Part shown: positions 10,601 to 22,906 of the stretch, piece after piece | Position numbering within the stretch: position 1 is the first letter of the stretch | Layout of the letters: each line of letters begins with the position of its first letter | Source of the DNA: Prunella strophiata | Taxonomy: Eukaryota; Chordata; Aves; Passeriformes; Prunellidae | Length of the DNA: 64,000 bases | Assembly: GCA_036583965.1 (NCBI GenBank) | Contig: JAZBQD010000015.1 | Span: forward strand, 72,838,330 to 72,902,329 | Reading direction: 5' to 3' | Translations under genes and position numbers: made by a program | Notes under the pieces: model-generated | Told to the model about the DNA's origin: nothing | What the model saw: the letters and a program-made list of their open reading frames with translations, nothing else | Database searches by the model: none

Positions 10601-13600
10601 CCTGTGCAGAGCATTACAGATTCACAAATCCACCTTTACCCTTCACTTCCTAAAGCAGAGATTATAAATGGTGATTCAAAATTATAACTATATTGACATA
10701 ATTATAAGAATAGTTTTCTCTCATCATAAACAAACTTGTTGGGCAAATAATTTCAAATTATTAAATCTTAGTTATTTATACTTTATTTACAGCATCTCTA
10801 AATTCAAAAGTATTGCTGTTTCATTCCACTTGAGGTGAGGAATTTGAAGGGGAAGATAATGTTTCCTTATGAGCCATCAAGCATGTGAATATTGGAGGAG
10901 CTTCACTGTAGACTGAGGCAGGCAGGGATGTAAAAGCAGTCCTTTGGGAGCCTGAAACAAGATTCAGACCTGAGGTCAAAGTATATTGGCCCATCTGATT
11001 CAGAGGGTATGTTCAAAGTCAAGTCTTTGAGTTGTTGTAAAGCAGTAGTTTGTTATAGGCACCTCGGGGTCTATTGGTGGCTGTTTCCACCCAAGAGCCT
11101 GGACCACTCTTGTATGAATGTAGGAGATAATGTCTCTGTTTCTTCCCCATGTAAAAGTAGCCTGGCATGTAATTTATCTTACATAGCAGTGCAGTGTTTC
11201 CTATTGACAGATCTATCTTTCAATTTTGACTGGCTTGGGATACTCCTGATTCAATGCAGTGCAAGCCAAGGTACCAAGGGTTTCTAACTGACTACAGAGA
11301 ATTTATAAATGTTTTTAAGATAATAATCCCCTAAACAGCATCTCATAACTGAAGAGACACCATAATTATGTATCTCAGGTATGTGACAGGGCCAGAGAAA
11401 AATGGCAATGTTTCCATAAGCAAAATTAAACTGGGACAAAGACATTTTAGTACCTAGGTCTGCAAATTATCAGTAATAGTAGTGCATGTGAGGAAGTCAG
11501 ATGAATAGTTTTCTAATATGTTCATGCAGGCTTTGAGAATATCTGGCTTTTTAGTGTCTAACACATTCATACATCAAAAATGAGAGAGTGCAGTGAGAAC
11601 ACATAAAAAATTGGTATTTAGAAATTATATTAAAAGTCTTTTAAAAGGCTTTGGGCGTTTTGTGCATTTTTTTGTTATTTGTGGGTTTTTTGTTTACTAG
11701 GATAAGCAGCAGTTTTGACACTACCTCTAGTGACTTCTCTTAGTCATTACAGTCATATACTATCAGTTCCTTTTGATTTGTGACATATTCCATGTGAAAT
11801 AAAGCCCCACAGTATTTCAGAGACACATAGGAGCAAAAGAATGTTGAAAACTAAGTCTCTTATACACATTTGAAATTTTTTTACCCCCCCACCCTTCCCC
11901 TAAAAACAGGATAGGACACCTGGAAATTCAATTTAAGTGTAAACTCAAAGTACTAAATTGGGATAATCTCTTACTCAGAATCATAAATCCAAATACTGTT
12001 CTTCTGACTTCACTGACTCCCTTTTGTAGTTTGATCTTTATTTTCACTGGATTTCACTGAAAAAAATGTCCACAGAATAAAAATCTAACTACTTTGGTAG
12101 TGTCAAAGTAATTAGGTATAAATAATTATTTTCCTTTTTTCATATTGATTGATTCATTTTTCTTTTCATATTAATTGATTCATACATATTTTCATAGGTT
12201 CCCACAAGTGATGTATAATTATATTACTTAATGTTACTAATCACTATGGTCAAGATTATATGATTTTTTGGAGGGGGGTGGTGGTTTGGGTTGTTCTTTT
12301 TTTGTTGTTGTTGTTTGTTGGGGTTTTTTTCTTTCCATATTCAGAAGCATAGAAAATGAACAATGGGATAATTAAAAAAAAACCCAAAAAACCAAAAAAA
12401 ACAAACACAAATAAAGAAACATTTTTCACTGAAGTGATCAGCCTGGCACTAGAAAATGTAACAATGTAAAAATCTTACTTTTGCTCTCTCTCTTTTTACT
12501 TAAATCCACTGTTTTCAGATTTTACTATTATTCTTTTTCCTGTATAATGTATTTATTTATAAATGTAAATAATTGTTTGTTCATAAATACACTAGAAAAA
12601 TTGTGCTCACTGCATTTTCATTTAAGATGTTAATTAATGGCACAAAAGCTTCCATTCTTTTCTTAAAAGGGTTCATTTCTATATTATCAGAATCTCTAGA
12701 ACGAGAGAAAATTCATGTATAATTTTCTTTTCATTAGCAACATTCAAAACTTATCAAGCTCTTTTCTTGTAAACTCTAATTTGCATGATTATGTTTAAAC
12801 CCTACTGTCCTAGATCAATGAAAAAACTATTCAAAAATGTTTGTATTTCTTGCCTCGTAAGGAAACACTGCCCACTTTCTCAGAGAACTGGCTGCTTCTT
12901 TGCTATTTACTGTGATACTGCTCCATATGATGGCCAGAAGCTGTTACTAGGAACTATCAGAGACAGCATAAACTAAGACTTAGAGTATACTGTACTAAGA
13001 ATGACATACAAGTCAGGGTAAGAATGCAACGATAGTCAAAAGATGTTGTATTTCTGCTAAAAGTTTCTGTCAAAAAATCTGTCAGTGAATCAAAATATAG
13101 GATCCTATTTCATTGATTTTATTTCAAGGTAAAGTAAAAAATTGGACAGGTATCTCTTCTTTTACACTGAATGTGTGGATTTAAACTATTTAAACTTGTA
13201 AGTATATAGGAAAAAAATACAGATTTTTTTTCCTTAACAGAATACCCACATGTGCACCTGTTACCTGTTCATATAAAAAAAATATAAAAACTCGCTGAGC
13301 TTCACCATGGCATATCAACCTACCTATGAAAATTTCAAGGTGAACAGAAAAAATACTAGTGATTGAAATATTTTGAAATTTAACTTCTCCAGATCAGATC
13401 AAATGTCTAAAACTGAGGTTAAAAAAAATCACCATTTTAAGAAGGAGAAGAAAGTCATATCTAGAATGTAATGGATTGGCAAATCGCTCAGAATTTCAGA
13501 AAAAGGAGCTAGAAAGAAAATTCATAGGACTTCAAAAGCTATTTGCTTCTCTTTGAACTTGGCAGAAATTTATTCACAAGGTATTTGAATGCATGCATGC

Positions 13601-14199
13601 AAAAAAAAAGTCATTAACTTTTATTTTCTTTCTCAGATTTTGCAAGACATAATTCCAATGTCTAAATCAAGCAAACATCTAGTTAATTTATAAGAAACCC
13701 CCTAAAATTACAGCAATTAACATGCAGAATTATGCAATTACAGAATGCACAAATATTAAACCTTCCATATATTTCCACAGGTATTGTATTTGCTTTCTTT
13801 TAAGTAGTTTCATATATGTACCTTCCTTTCATTAAAGTTTCATGTGAATTTATAATTTTATATATTATGCCAAAAAACAGGTGACAGAAAATGAAAACAG
13901 AGAATGAAAAACATTTAAAAACCAAAAGAATTTGAAAAGCATATGGAAGATAACAGAAAAATAATAGTCTGCATGCATCTGTCAAGAACTGTTTTTGACA
14001 AAAAGTTTCATTCATTTTTTATATTTTAACTGGCCTTGTACGTCAAAGAGAAGTAAGAGATGCCCAGCCTTGTCTTGAATACAACTTTTGATATTCAGGT
14101 AATAAATTTGAGAGCCATTTAAGAGAAACTATAGTGCAGCTCTTTGGAACCAAATTGAAAGATTTACTGGAGGTTCACAAAAACTGAAGGATCTATGGG
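7698..14199. other. Long unique AT-rich stretch without genes
   Basis: No gene or clear mobile element is recognised over this 6.5 kb. A GC-richer, C/T-rich piece at about 8830-9060 could be an old LTR remnant but has no diagnostic motif. A T/G-rich then A/C-rich low-complexity pair lies at 12264-12413. A TGCA tetramer run lies near 13589-13600. Frames are short throughout. Confidence 0.5.
12264..12413. repeat. Complementary low-complexity pair (T/G-rich then A/C-rich)
   Basis: A T/G-rich block (12264-12331, including TTGTTGTTGTTG and GGGGTTTTTTT) is followed about 40 bases later by an A/C-rich block (12373-12413, including AAAAAAAAACCC). The two are partly complementary, so GGGTTTTTTT can pair with AAAAAAACCC as an imperfect hairpin. 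Confidence 0.6.
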
Positions 14200-15052
14200 T
14201 TGGTTCTTAGTCTGGTAATAGATGTTTTCTTAAATAATCTGGCCAATAAAATGGAGAGTTTTGGACTAAATTTGGATGATATCAAACTTCGGGACAGTTT
14301 GTACAGGCTGAAATTGAAGGTTAGAAATCCACAATATTTAAAAAAAAAAAGAAAATATCAGAGATGAGGTTCAAAACAAACAAAAAACAAACAAACTCCC
14401 TTATTTCACTTAGGACAGCTGCACCACATGAATGGAGGAATATTAAACTGTGCTCAGACTAAAAGTAAATGAACAACTGTGTAGGAGTTCTGCAGAAAGG
14501 CTTCTGAGAGCTAAGCATGAATCAAAACCACCATAATGCTTAAAATAGTAGTATGCCACATATTTTGTTGCATGAATAGAAGATTAGGCAGTAATATTCA
14601 CTAATATTATCCTTCTGATGTGCTCAACATCACTAAAATTTCTTCAGGAGCATTGGTTAGATTGAGATAGATATGGAGACTCTTGAGTAGGAGAAAAGGA
14701 AGACTGAATTAATCTCATTTCAGCAAAGTTTTACCAAGAAAAATGGAGTAGGTTTTGTTTCTGTTTCTTTTTTTTTTTTTTTTTTTTTCCATTTTCTGTG
14801 AGGTATAGAACAGGAAAAACCAGACATAAATTGCAGCCAGGATGTCAGGCTAGACACTAGAGAAATTTTTCTATCATTAAGGATAGCAAGAAATGTAATA
14901 AATGGCCTGGGGAGGCTGTGGATTTCTCTGTCATTAAAGCCCTTTAGAACAGATGGTGAGTATCTGACAGAAGTGGTGTAGCAATGCCTGATTCTCTGTT
15001 GGGACAGAAGGATAGATTAAATGACCCCTTAAGGTTCTCTCAGCTTCTCCTG
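14200..15052 (+). mobile_element. Ancient CR1 LINE, reverse transcriptase to 3' end, decayed
   Basis: Despite heavy decay, a run of colinear landmarks fits the ORF2 and 3' end of old reptile/bird CR1 elements. AATAATCTGGCCAATAAAATGG matches the I-N-D-L-D region, and GATGATATCAAACT matches the A-D-D-T-K catalytic region (about 14275). GAGTTCTGCAGAAAGG lies near 14485 and AAATTGCAGCCAGGATG near 14828. AATAAATGGCCTGGGGAGG lies near 14898, followed by TTAAATGACCCCTTAAGGTTC before the end. All frames contain stops. A T21 run (14768-14788) lies inside it. The terminal octamers are no longer visible. Confidence 0.7.
14768..14788. repeat. T21 homopolymer inside the old CR1
   Basis: Twenty-one T in a row, preceded by GTTTCTGTTTC. 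It may mark a later small insertion (the poly(A) of something inserted on the minus strand) or slippage growth. Confidence 0.9.
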
Positions 15053-16759
15053 CCCTTTTTTTCTTTTCAGGTCTAAAATATTTTACAGTACATTAAATTT
15101 TCCTATGCACTTTGATTACTGAAACTGTTCTGTATAATCTCTAGGTTACTTGCCAGTATCACCTTGCCACAGAGTGCTCTCCTCTCCCTGAAGACAAAGA
15201 ATTGGATATTTATTTTCCCCAAAGGTATTGGATAGACTAAGGGATATGTGTGACTATGTCAGGTCAACTAACACTTCTCTGTCAAACAACTTTTGGCACA
15301 CTGAGCCCAAGGAAATGAAGAATGAACACTTGATTTTAAAAAGAAAGCTGTAAGCAAGCTTTCAAAATTTATGGTGTTTCAGAAAGTGCATCAGTGTTAT
15401 AACCCAGCATAAATGTTTGTAGGAATTATTTCAGTTGACCTTCCAAGGTGAGAAGTGTTTGTGTGCCTTTTTTTTCCCAGGATTGTTTTCTGTTGTATTC
15501 ATACTGGCTCACAGGAGAAAATGAGTCTTCAAATACCAGAGCAATACCCACTTAAACAGGAATTCAGCAAATGTATTCCAATTGATATATGGGTTTGGAA
15601 ATAAATGTAAGCTTTGGAAACAGAATAGTATATTTTGCATTAATGGACATTGACTGAATATTTAAGCAATTTATATTTCATCTTCTATATTTAATGAACT
15701 CTGTTCAGATCTTTCATGTTAATATACTTCTTACCTGGTGCTTATCTCAAAATCTCCAAATGAAATTTTGGGTTTATATGTCACTTTTCAGGGGAAAATT
15801 TGTGAAACATGAAGTTGTTAAATCTTTTTATATTTTTTATTGACATGGGGTAGAGAAATTTGGAATTGCAATGTATAAATATTGCAGTACTTTACTGTTC
15901 ACTCTTTCAATAGGCAGAGAAAAAAATAGTAATTTTCTAGGTAAAATTTATTTTAGCTTTTGGTAAGCAAACACAGTAATTGGACTAAGTTTTCCTACAA
16001 TTAGAAAGTCTCAGAAACTGGATGTGTTTCTGAGTACTGCTGCCATTTTCTGTTTGAAGGCTTACTTTTCATAAATAATTAATATGTCACTGAAAACTAT
16101 TCGAATTAGACATATTGCAGCTTTTCTCTTATTTTTTTTCTCTATGTAGCTTACAATTTTCTCTTTTCTTCCAACTAATAAACTTCCAACTTTTCTTCCA
16201 AATAAAGTATTTCATTAACATTTTAATATTTCTGAGTTCTAAATTTTCTTAAAGTCCTCAATAGAAATACAAAATATGCTACTTAGTTTTCAAGATAAAG
16301 ATAATTAAGTATATTTTGACTGTACATAATCAGAAGCCCAGTATATAACTCCACTGGGAAAAAAATGCTGCCTCTTTGAATAACAAGGAAAAGATTTCTT
16401 CTGGTGCCTTCCTTATTGTATAAGAGCAAGTATATCTACTCTGTTACCATATACATTCTTTAATACTGTTTTATTTGTACATTTCAATTTCATGTTCTAT
16501 ATACAAACACAGATACAATAGTGTTATATGGATAATGATTAATAAGTCATGTAAAAAGAATGAGACATCTGGCCTACCCTGCATTCCCCTTCATTGGCAT
16601 CTTCTCTCTGTCCCAAAATTCAGTGAGTGTTTAGAGGCTTTGTAGAACACAATGAATAATCTATTTCCAAAACACTATTACTTGTTTAAAGGGAAAGCCT
16701 AACCAGTGTGGGAACATACTGAGGGTAGAAAGATAATGGCATGGAAGTTCTAGGAAAAC
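15053..16759. other. Unique AT-rich non-coding DNA
   Basis: No gene, RNA gene or repeat is recognised. Many ATTAAT, TTTATA and T-run words are present and all frames are short. Confidence 0.55.
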
Positions 16760-17620
16760 TTGCAATTGCTACTCCCTATATGGAGTACAGTCAGCATGTC
16801 TGACCTCCCTCACACAGCACAATCCAAGGGGGACTAAACAGATGATGGAGCAGAGAGGAGCCACCAGGTCCAGGCTCTGCCAAAACCCTTGCAGAGGAGA
16901 GAACTCAGTGGTACTTTCCAGCTGATAAATCACACAGCAGCTGAAAACCAAGGGAGATAAAGGAAGATGTCCTGCTGTTGCATCAGCAACAGTGGCAAAA
17001 TCTTGGACTCCCCATCCCAAGGTTATCTCAGGTACTATCCTGTGATATCCAGCTCTAATATATGACCACCACTCACTAGTGAGATGTATGACAAAAGTCA
17101 CCCAAGCTTCACCTAAATGGAAAGAAATAGTGTAAAAGCAAGCTAAAAATGGGGAGAAGTGGGGGAAGACTCCAGTATAATTTCTGGGATCAGTTGAGGG
17201 GCTGAACCTGTCTTCTCCCCCACAGAGATGCCTTTTGGGTGAAGAACTGTGTTCTCTGCATGCTGAATGATTCTCTCGAGCCAGCTTTTATTGGGGAATA
17301 TTTTTTTAGTATACTGCTTTTAATAATTACTACTTTGGATATATATTTACAGTCAGATACTATCACTGGCAGTTCTTGAACCTTAAATTCTCTCAATTTC
17401 ACTAATAAACAGTCTTATTCTGTAAACTGTTAATGTGAGTCCTTCAGGGGTGCTGGCAGTCACTGGCAATGGGTAAAAGTGTGGAGACCCAGGAGGGGTT
17501 TTTCTATTTGGTATATGACCCTGAACAAGACATTTGATCCACTCTCCAATCCAGTGGAACTGTTCACTGGAGGGTTCACGTAATGGGATACTGACAGACT
17601 GATTGGGCACAAGGGTCTTG
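16760..17620 (+). mobile_element. Possible LTR or other retroelement remnant
   Basis: This block is GC-richer than its flanks. It has a C-rich stretch (CTTCTCCCCCACAGAG near 17213), a TATATATTTA word near 17340 and AATAAA at 17404-17409, followed by CTTATTCTG and GTGAGTCCTTCAGGGGTGC. That order resembles the U3-R-U5 layout of an LTR on the plus strand. I cannot name a family and see no TG...CA ends or target duplication. A 3' untranslated exon is an alternative. Confidence 0.35.
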
Positions 17621-19145
17621 GCTTTCCTAGGGTGCTGACAGACTGATCAAACAAAAAGTGTTTGAGAAAATCTCTCCTTTTTGCAACAGAGAGCCTAACA
17701 GAATAAAATATCAGGTAATTAAGAAGCAAGAAATGCAAATGACAGAGGATTATTTATAAATAAATAGTATACATTTTTGTGCTAGAAAAAGGAAGTGTGA
17801 TCTTTCTACATAATACAATAAAAATTGTGTTTTCAAATTCCTGCATCTAAATGCTACCATTAAAGGCATCAGTCTGAAGAATATCATACTTATCCTATTA
17901 TATAGACTGCATTTGCATCAAAAAATGTGTTAATAAAAAATTCCCATTACAAGAGTAAAAAAATATGATCCACATCTGTTAACAGATAATGAGTAGTAAT
18001 ACCTATTTATAGACAGGGCCTTAATCAAGTGACTAATGTTCCAAGTGAAATACATCAGTAGCTATAAGTCAGCTATAAAAGGGGAGAACATAGGGTGAAA
18101 GATATTAGTAATTGAGGTATGGCAAATTATACAGGACTTGCCAACCCACAGACAATGGAAGATGGAAAATTATTCAGTGAGTTAGGAGCTAGATCCAGGC
18201 TTCTGCCATGGGAGTCTCCCCAGCCCATCCTGAAATATATGCACAGAGGGGTGGGAAAAGTGGTTTTTCCTGTGGCCTTATCTCCTCCTCTTGTAACTTA
18301 TCTATTGGCCCTGTGGGGTTTCTGGAAGGAATTTTTTGATCCTCGGGACCTTTTCAAATTTTTGTCACATATTTATTTAAAATTTGGGTTGGCTTTGTTT
18401 GAACATTTCAGCTACCATAAAATGTAGCTGCTTTCCTGGAATTTAGGATGACACTTGTAAAAGTATTTATATCCTTGTCTACCTTAAGCTTGTTTACATT
18501 TCCATTATAGCTGTACTATATAGTGCAGCTACAATTCCATTGGAGCCATGCTGCAATTATCGGTCCAAATACTCTTGAAATACACAGAGGACTCCATATT
18601 TCCAAGGTTCCAATTACAGCAGGGAAATCTCAGGTTATCAAGCTTTCTTCAACTCATGTAAGCACTTTCTATTGGTCTTGACAGGCCTGGGTGAAATGTA
18701 CCCTGAGAAATCTCAGACTGCTGAATTTGCCAGGTTTGATCTTCTGTTACAGGCACAAACACAGCACAGAGACAAATCGGTCTAACTCTTCACTGCAATG
18801 TACCTCATCTACAATGTTAGACTAAATTAACCATACATGTAACTAACTAATTTTCCAAAAAGCTTAGTACTATAATGAGGCTACAGTGAACATGGTGAAC
18901 ATATCATATTGTTCTGATATGTTTGTCTCCAGTCTTTCCTATCATAATCTGGACAAGCCCTTATATAGAGGGGAAATTTTATATTAAAGTACTTAGCAGG
19001 AACAAGATGACTTCTGTACATCATACACTGTGAAATGCCATCTGATGTCCTGAGCAGGGTGGAATTTTTGCAGTGACAAAGCTCACTCAAGGAATTTTCA
19101 GCAGTTTACAGGACTTTTTGAGTGTGTCTACTTTCAAAGACTTAG
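17621..19145. other. Unique AT-rich non-coding DNA
   Basis: Nothing identifiable. A 102-codon plus-strand frame at 18119-18427 shows no domain and no splice or promoter context, and is treated as chance. Confidence 0.5.
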
Positions 19146-19409
19146 AGAATGATAGAACGGTTTAGGCTGGAAGGGACCTTAAAGATACTTTATTGCCAAC
19201 CCCTCTGTCATGGGCCAGATTACTTCCTTCGACTAGACCAGATTGCTTCAAGTCCCATCCAACCTGGCCTTGAACACTTCCAGGCATGGGCGTCCACAAC
19301 TTCTCTAGGCAGTCTGTTCCAATTTCTCAGTAAAGAATTTCTTCTTAAGAAAGAAGTCTTTTAAAGACGCTTTCCTTTTAAAGTTGCTACCCCCTGTTCT
19401 ATCACTAAA
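19146..19409 (-). mobile_element. CR1 LINE 3'-end fragment, minus strand
   Basis: The plus strand reads GGCTGGAAGGGACCTTAAAG, CCAACCCCTCTGTCATGGGC, CATCCAACCTGGCCTTGAAC and CCAGGCATGGGCGTCCACAA, then ends in CCCCTGTTCTATCACTA. This is the reverse complement of the avian CR1 3' untranslated region and is well kept, so it is a fairly young copy of about 260 bases, 5'-truncated. The open frame across it is an artefact of this repeat. Confidence 0.9.
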
Positions 19410-20493
19410 TTATTCAATGCAACACATAACAAGTAAATAAATACTTGAGCTACTTGCTTTGGGTCAGATCCTCAACTGGTTTAGAGTCATTAAGCTATCA
19501 AAGTAAATAGGACTATGACCAATTTCATAAGTTAAAAAATTTGCACTCTGATGAAAAAGCCTGCGTATGTCAGGTCAAAAAGAACTCATACACAGATGAT
19601 TTCAGGGCACTTGGGTTTGTAAACAAGCTTAGCTGCAATATATGAAGAGACATGAAAAGTACTGGTATTTCGGGAAACCAGTCCTAAAGAAGAGAAGGAT
19701 CTTTGAACAAAGGGGACGTCTGTTTTCCCTCTGGGTTACTAAGTTACACTTTTCTGGGTTACCTGATTTCAGTGGAGATCCATGACTTATCCTGGTTGCA
19801 TATACCTCTGTGTATTTCATCTAACCAATGTACTCTATTTAATATACTAAGAAAGAGGGGGAAAGAGATAACTGAAGAAAAAAAAAAAGAGAACATCAGT
19901 GGGTTTGCCTTATTTTTACAAGAAAACTAAAGGAGCAGAGGACTGAGTTGGAGAGCTGCTTTAACAGAGCAAAATGATCACCTTCAGCAGGGAGATGAGA
20001 AAACAGGTCTGGGAGTATGTTTCTTTTGGGTATGGAAGGAGTATATACATTGAGAGGAAACGAAACTGAAACTGGATTATTATACAATCTTTGAAATAAT
20101 CTGAGTATCAGTGTATGCTAATTAATGCTTAGTCATCAATAACTTGGCAAAAATAAGAACAGGAAACTGAAAACATTCTGTAAATACCTTTCTTCACAGA
20201 GGTTGCAAGCAACATCTAACATATGGTGCTACATATGCACATGCATCCAAGTACATATTTGGCATTTTGGAGTTGTTTCTATTGAATATTCACAAACATC
20301 TAGATTCAACACATTCAATAGCTACTAAATTGCTGGCAGAATAGACATGGTTACTTGTTATTTAAAAAATATGAGATCAGAATTTTTTTCCATACAAAAG
20401 AGTGTTGTGATTATTTATTAAGACTTTTTCAGTACAAAATGCCTATGTTCTTTGAGCATGAGTTTACTAATTATGAATGTAGAAGACTAAACT
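19410..20493. other. Unique AT-rich non-coding DNA
   Basis: No gene or repeat recognised between the CR1 fragment and the LTR at 20.5 kb. Confidence 0.55.
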
Positions 20494-21077
20494 TTTTAGG
20501 ATTTAACCCATTCAGCAACTAAGCCCCAGGCACCTACTGATTCTCTCTCTCCTGGTGGGATGGGAGAGAGCCAGAAGGCTAAAAGTGAGAAAGCTCATGG
20601 GTTACAATAACATCAGTTCCATATGGAAAGCAAAAGCAGCTCATGCAAACAAAGCAAACGAAGAAATTCTTTCAACAGTTCCTATCGGCCGCCAGGCGTT
20701 CAATCATCCTCAAGAAAGCAGGGCTTCATCACAGGTAACTGTGACTTGGAAAGACAAATGGGATCACTCTGAACATCCTTCCCTATTTCCTTCTTACCCC
20801 AGTTTTATATGCTGAGTGTTATGCCAGAGGCTATGTAATGTCCTTTTGGCCAGTTGAGGTCAATTTTCCTGGCTGTGTCCCCTGTGAACTCCCTGTGCAT
20901 CCCCAACCTTCTTGCTGGTGGAGTGAGCAACAGAAAAGTCCCTGATGCTGTATAAGTGCTTCTCTGCAACAACAAAAACATCCTTGCATTACCAACACTG
21001 GTTTCATCACAAAGTCAAAATGTAGCCTCATACGAGCCACTGAGAATAAAAATTATTCTATCCTAGTCAAAACATAA
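20494..21077 (-). mobile_element. Solo LTR of an avian endogenous retrovirus, minus strand
   Basis: Read on the minus strand it starts near ATGTTTTGACTAGGATAGAA. It continues through CCAGTGTTGGTAATGCAAGG, a TATA box in CAGCATATAAAACTGGGG (complement of 20797-20814), and GAAGCCCTGCTTTCTTGAGG. It ends in CTTAGTTGCTGAATGGGTTAA. This matches, in order, a very common avian LTR family that I recall as beginning TGTGCTGGTTTTGGCTGGG and ending in a GGTTAAACCACGACA-like sequence. It is a solo LTR because no retroviral gene remains lie on either side. The assignment to an ERVL-like class is inference. A second, inverted copy of the family lies at 44955-45573. Confidence 0.85.
20803..20810 (-). promoter_or_regulatory. 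TATA box of the minus-strand solo LTR
   Basis: The complement reads ATATAAAA within CAGCATATAAAACTGGGG, where this LTR family has its promoter. The related LTR at 44955-45573 has lost the motif (GCATACAAACTGGG). Confidence 0.6.
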
Positions 21078-22353
21078 GTTCTGTGAATAAATAACTTGTT
21101 TGGAAACTATAAGTGTAGAAGATCTTCTAATTTGTGAAATACAACTTAGATAGAATTCATTCTGTTGGATAATATTCTTACAGTGCTTTGAAATGGAAAC
21201 TCCTTGATTTCATATGATAAAGTTCAACATAAATTTAAGCAATGATAGCATATATCTTTCCTGTTTCCTCTTTCATCCTGATTCTCTGAATCTCTAAATT
21301 AAAATATTGTGCTGTCATGTTATGCCTCCTGAATTTAAAAATGAAACATTTCAACAGAGATAGACACTATGATAATTATCCACATTACTCCCTGGCTGAT
21401 AGCTCTGCCACTGTTTGAAACAGCTGAATTCCCAGTGTGCCAGTTGTCACTTCTGTTATCAGCAGAGGCATTTATTTCCATACTCAAAGTGTAGCACATT
21501 TTAATGACTCTGAAATACAAGACATGCAAAACTGATTTTGCATTTTATGCCCTTAAGCAAGCCTATTATCCATGTTGTGAAAACAGCAAGTTAGCATTTT
21601 TGTTGTAATTATTTGGGCTGATTATGTATTATGTTTCTACTCAGAGGCATTTTCTTCCAAAGCAGTTTGTGCAACTACTAGCTGAGAAGAGGCAAAGCAG
21701 CACTCCAGAGGCATCTGCCTTAAGATAGCCTCATGCAAGTTTCCCTTGACAAAGCTGGCGTGATTTATGGTTGAAAAAAGTCCACAATGTACGAATTGTA
21801 TGTCTCAGATAAGAGTGGTTCAGGACTGTCTGTGAAAGAACACTTTTTCAACACTTATACTAATGATTTATTATCATTCTTAAACTGTGTATGTTTATGA
21901 TGAGCAGGACTATGATATTAGTGTCATCCAGAGATTTAAAAGGGAATGTTTTAATTAACCAGTAGACTCCTTACTGTAAGAGACGACTGCTTCTCTAATG
22001 CAGGTTTCCAAAAAAAAAATGTATTTCGATGAAATAAATAAGAACTCCATGAGTGTCATTTTCATGAAGAAATGCTTCTGCTACTACTAGGAAGATGTGA
22101 AGCCTACTGAAAAGTTCATATTTACTTTTTGATTTAGTGAGTTGTAAGACTTTTGTCATACTTTTCTTTCATACTGGTCTAAGTGCAGAAATGTACAGAG
22201 AGATCAGCAGTGGAGCTGGCTTGCTGGAAAAATGAAACAGCTGCACTGCTGACTGAAAAGTGTTGCCATCCTGATATCTGAGGCCATTGTAGCAAATGTC
22301 CTTTCCTGGGCCTGGAGCATAGGGATGGAGACATCTGATTTCCTTTTTCTTCC
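21078..22353. other. Unique non-coding DNA, possibly with conserved segments
   Basis: No gene or repeat recognised. The segment from about 21540 to 21820 is of mixed composition with few simple runs and looks like sequence that could be conserved, but this cannot be judged from one genome. Confidence 0.4.
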
Positions 22354-22383
22354 AAGGATAAGGAGGAGTTGCTCCTTATCCTT
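22354..22383. repeat. Perfect 12-bp hairpin before a poly(A) run
   Basis: AAGGATAAGGAG (22354-22365) and CTCCTTATCCTT (22372-22383) are perfect complements around the six-base loop GAGTTG. A 32-base A run starts 16 bases later. The stem is long enough to fold stably as RNA or single-stranded DNA. No gene is attached, so its function, if any, is unknown. Confidence 0.85.
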
Positions 22384-22398
22384 TTTTATCCTGCAGAG

Positions 22399-22430
<32 letters not shown>
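22399..22430 (+). repeat. A32 homopolymer
   Basis: Thirty-two A in a row. It could be the tail of a retroposed sequence, but nothing upstream is recognised as a retrogene. The minus-strand frame across it encodes a run of F and is not a protein. Confidence 0.9.
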
Positions 22431-22431
<1 letters not shown>

Positions 22432-22906
22432 CCCTGATTATTGTTAGGGAAGGATAAAAGAACAATTTGGCTAGATGAGTCCACACAGGGAACTGTCCCA
22501 ACTGTGTAGCTGGGAGAGCAGGACAGGGCAATCAGGTGTTTGTTGCAAAGCCATTTATTGACAAGAAAGACTGGCAACCAGAACCAGTGTCAAATCAGCT
22601 AGGACACTGGAATTCCCATCTGAATGCAGAAGTCTTGTCTTAAGGAGTAAGGGGTCAGTAGCCCTTGTGTTGTGGGTGTAGAAAAAGAATGGAAAAAACC
22701 AAAGGTGGAAACATTGAGACAGAACCATCTGTGCAGAAGATGTACAGTCACCCACCAAACACAGCCAAGTCTTGTTATTAGTGTGGTGAACAAACACATT
22801 GCAAACAACCAGGCCTCAGGAGATATATATAGGGGTGCAATCATAATAAATACAGCATTAACTTCAGCAATCTGGCTCTCCAAATGGATGTACATGCTAT
22901 TTATAA
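22431..22906 (-). other. Unidentified non-coding block, possible LTR remnant
   Basis: GC-richer than its surroundings. The minus strand carries AATAAA (complement of 22554-22559) followed by TGGCTTTGCAAC, and a TATATATA word lies near 22822-22832. The order would allow an LTR-type R region on the minus strand, but no family motif or terminal repeat is recognised. The minus-strand frame here runs on into the A/T minisatellite and is not considered real. Confidence 0.25.
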
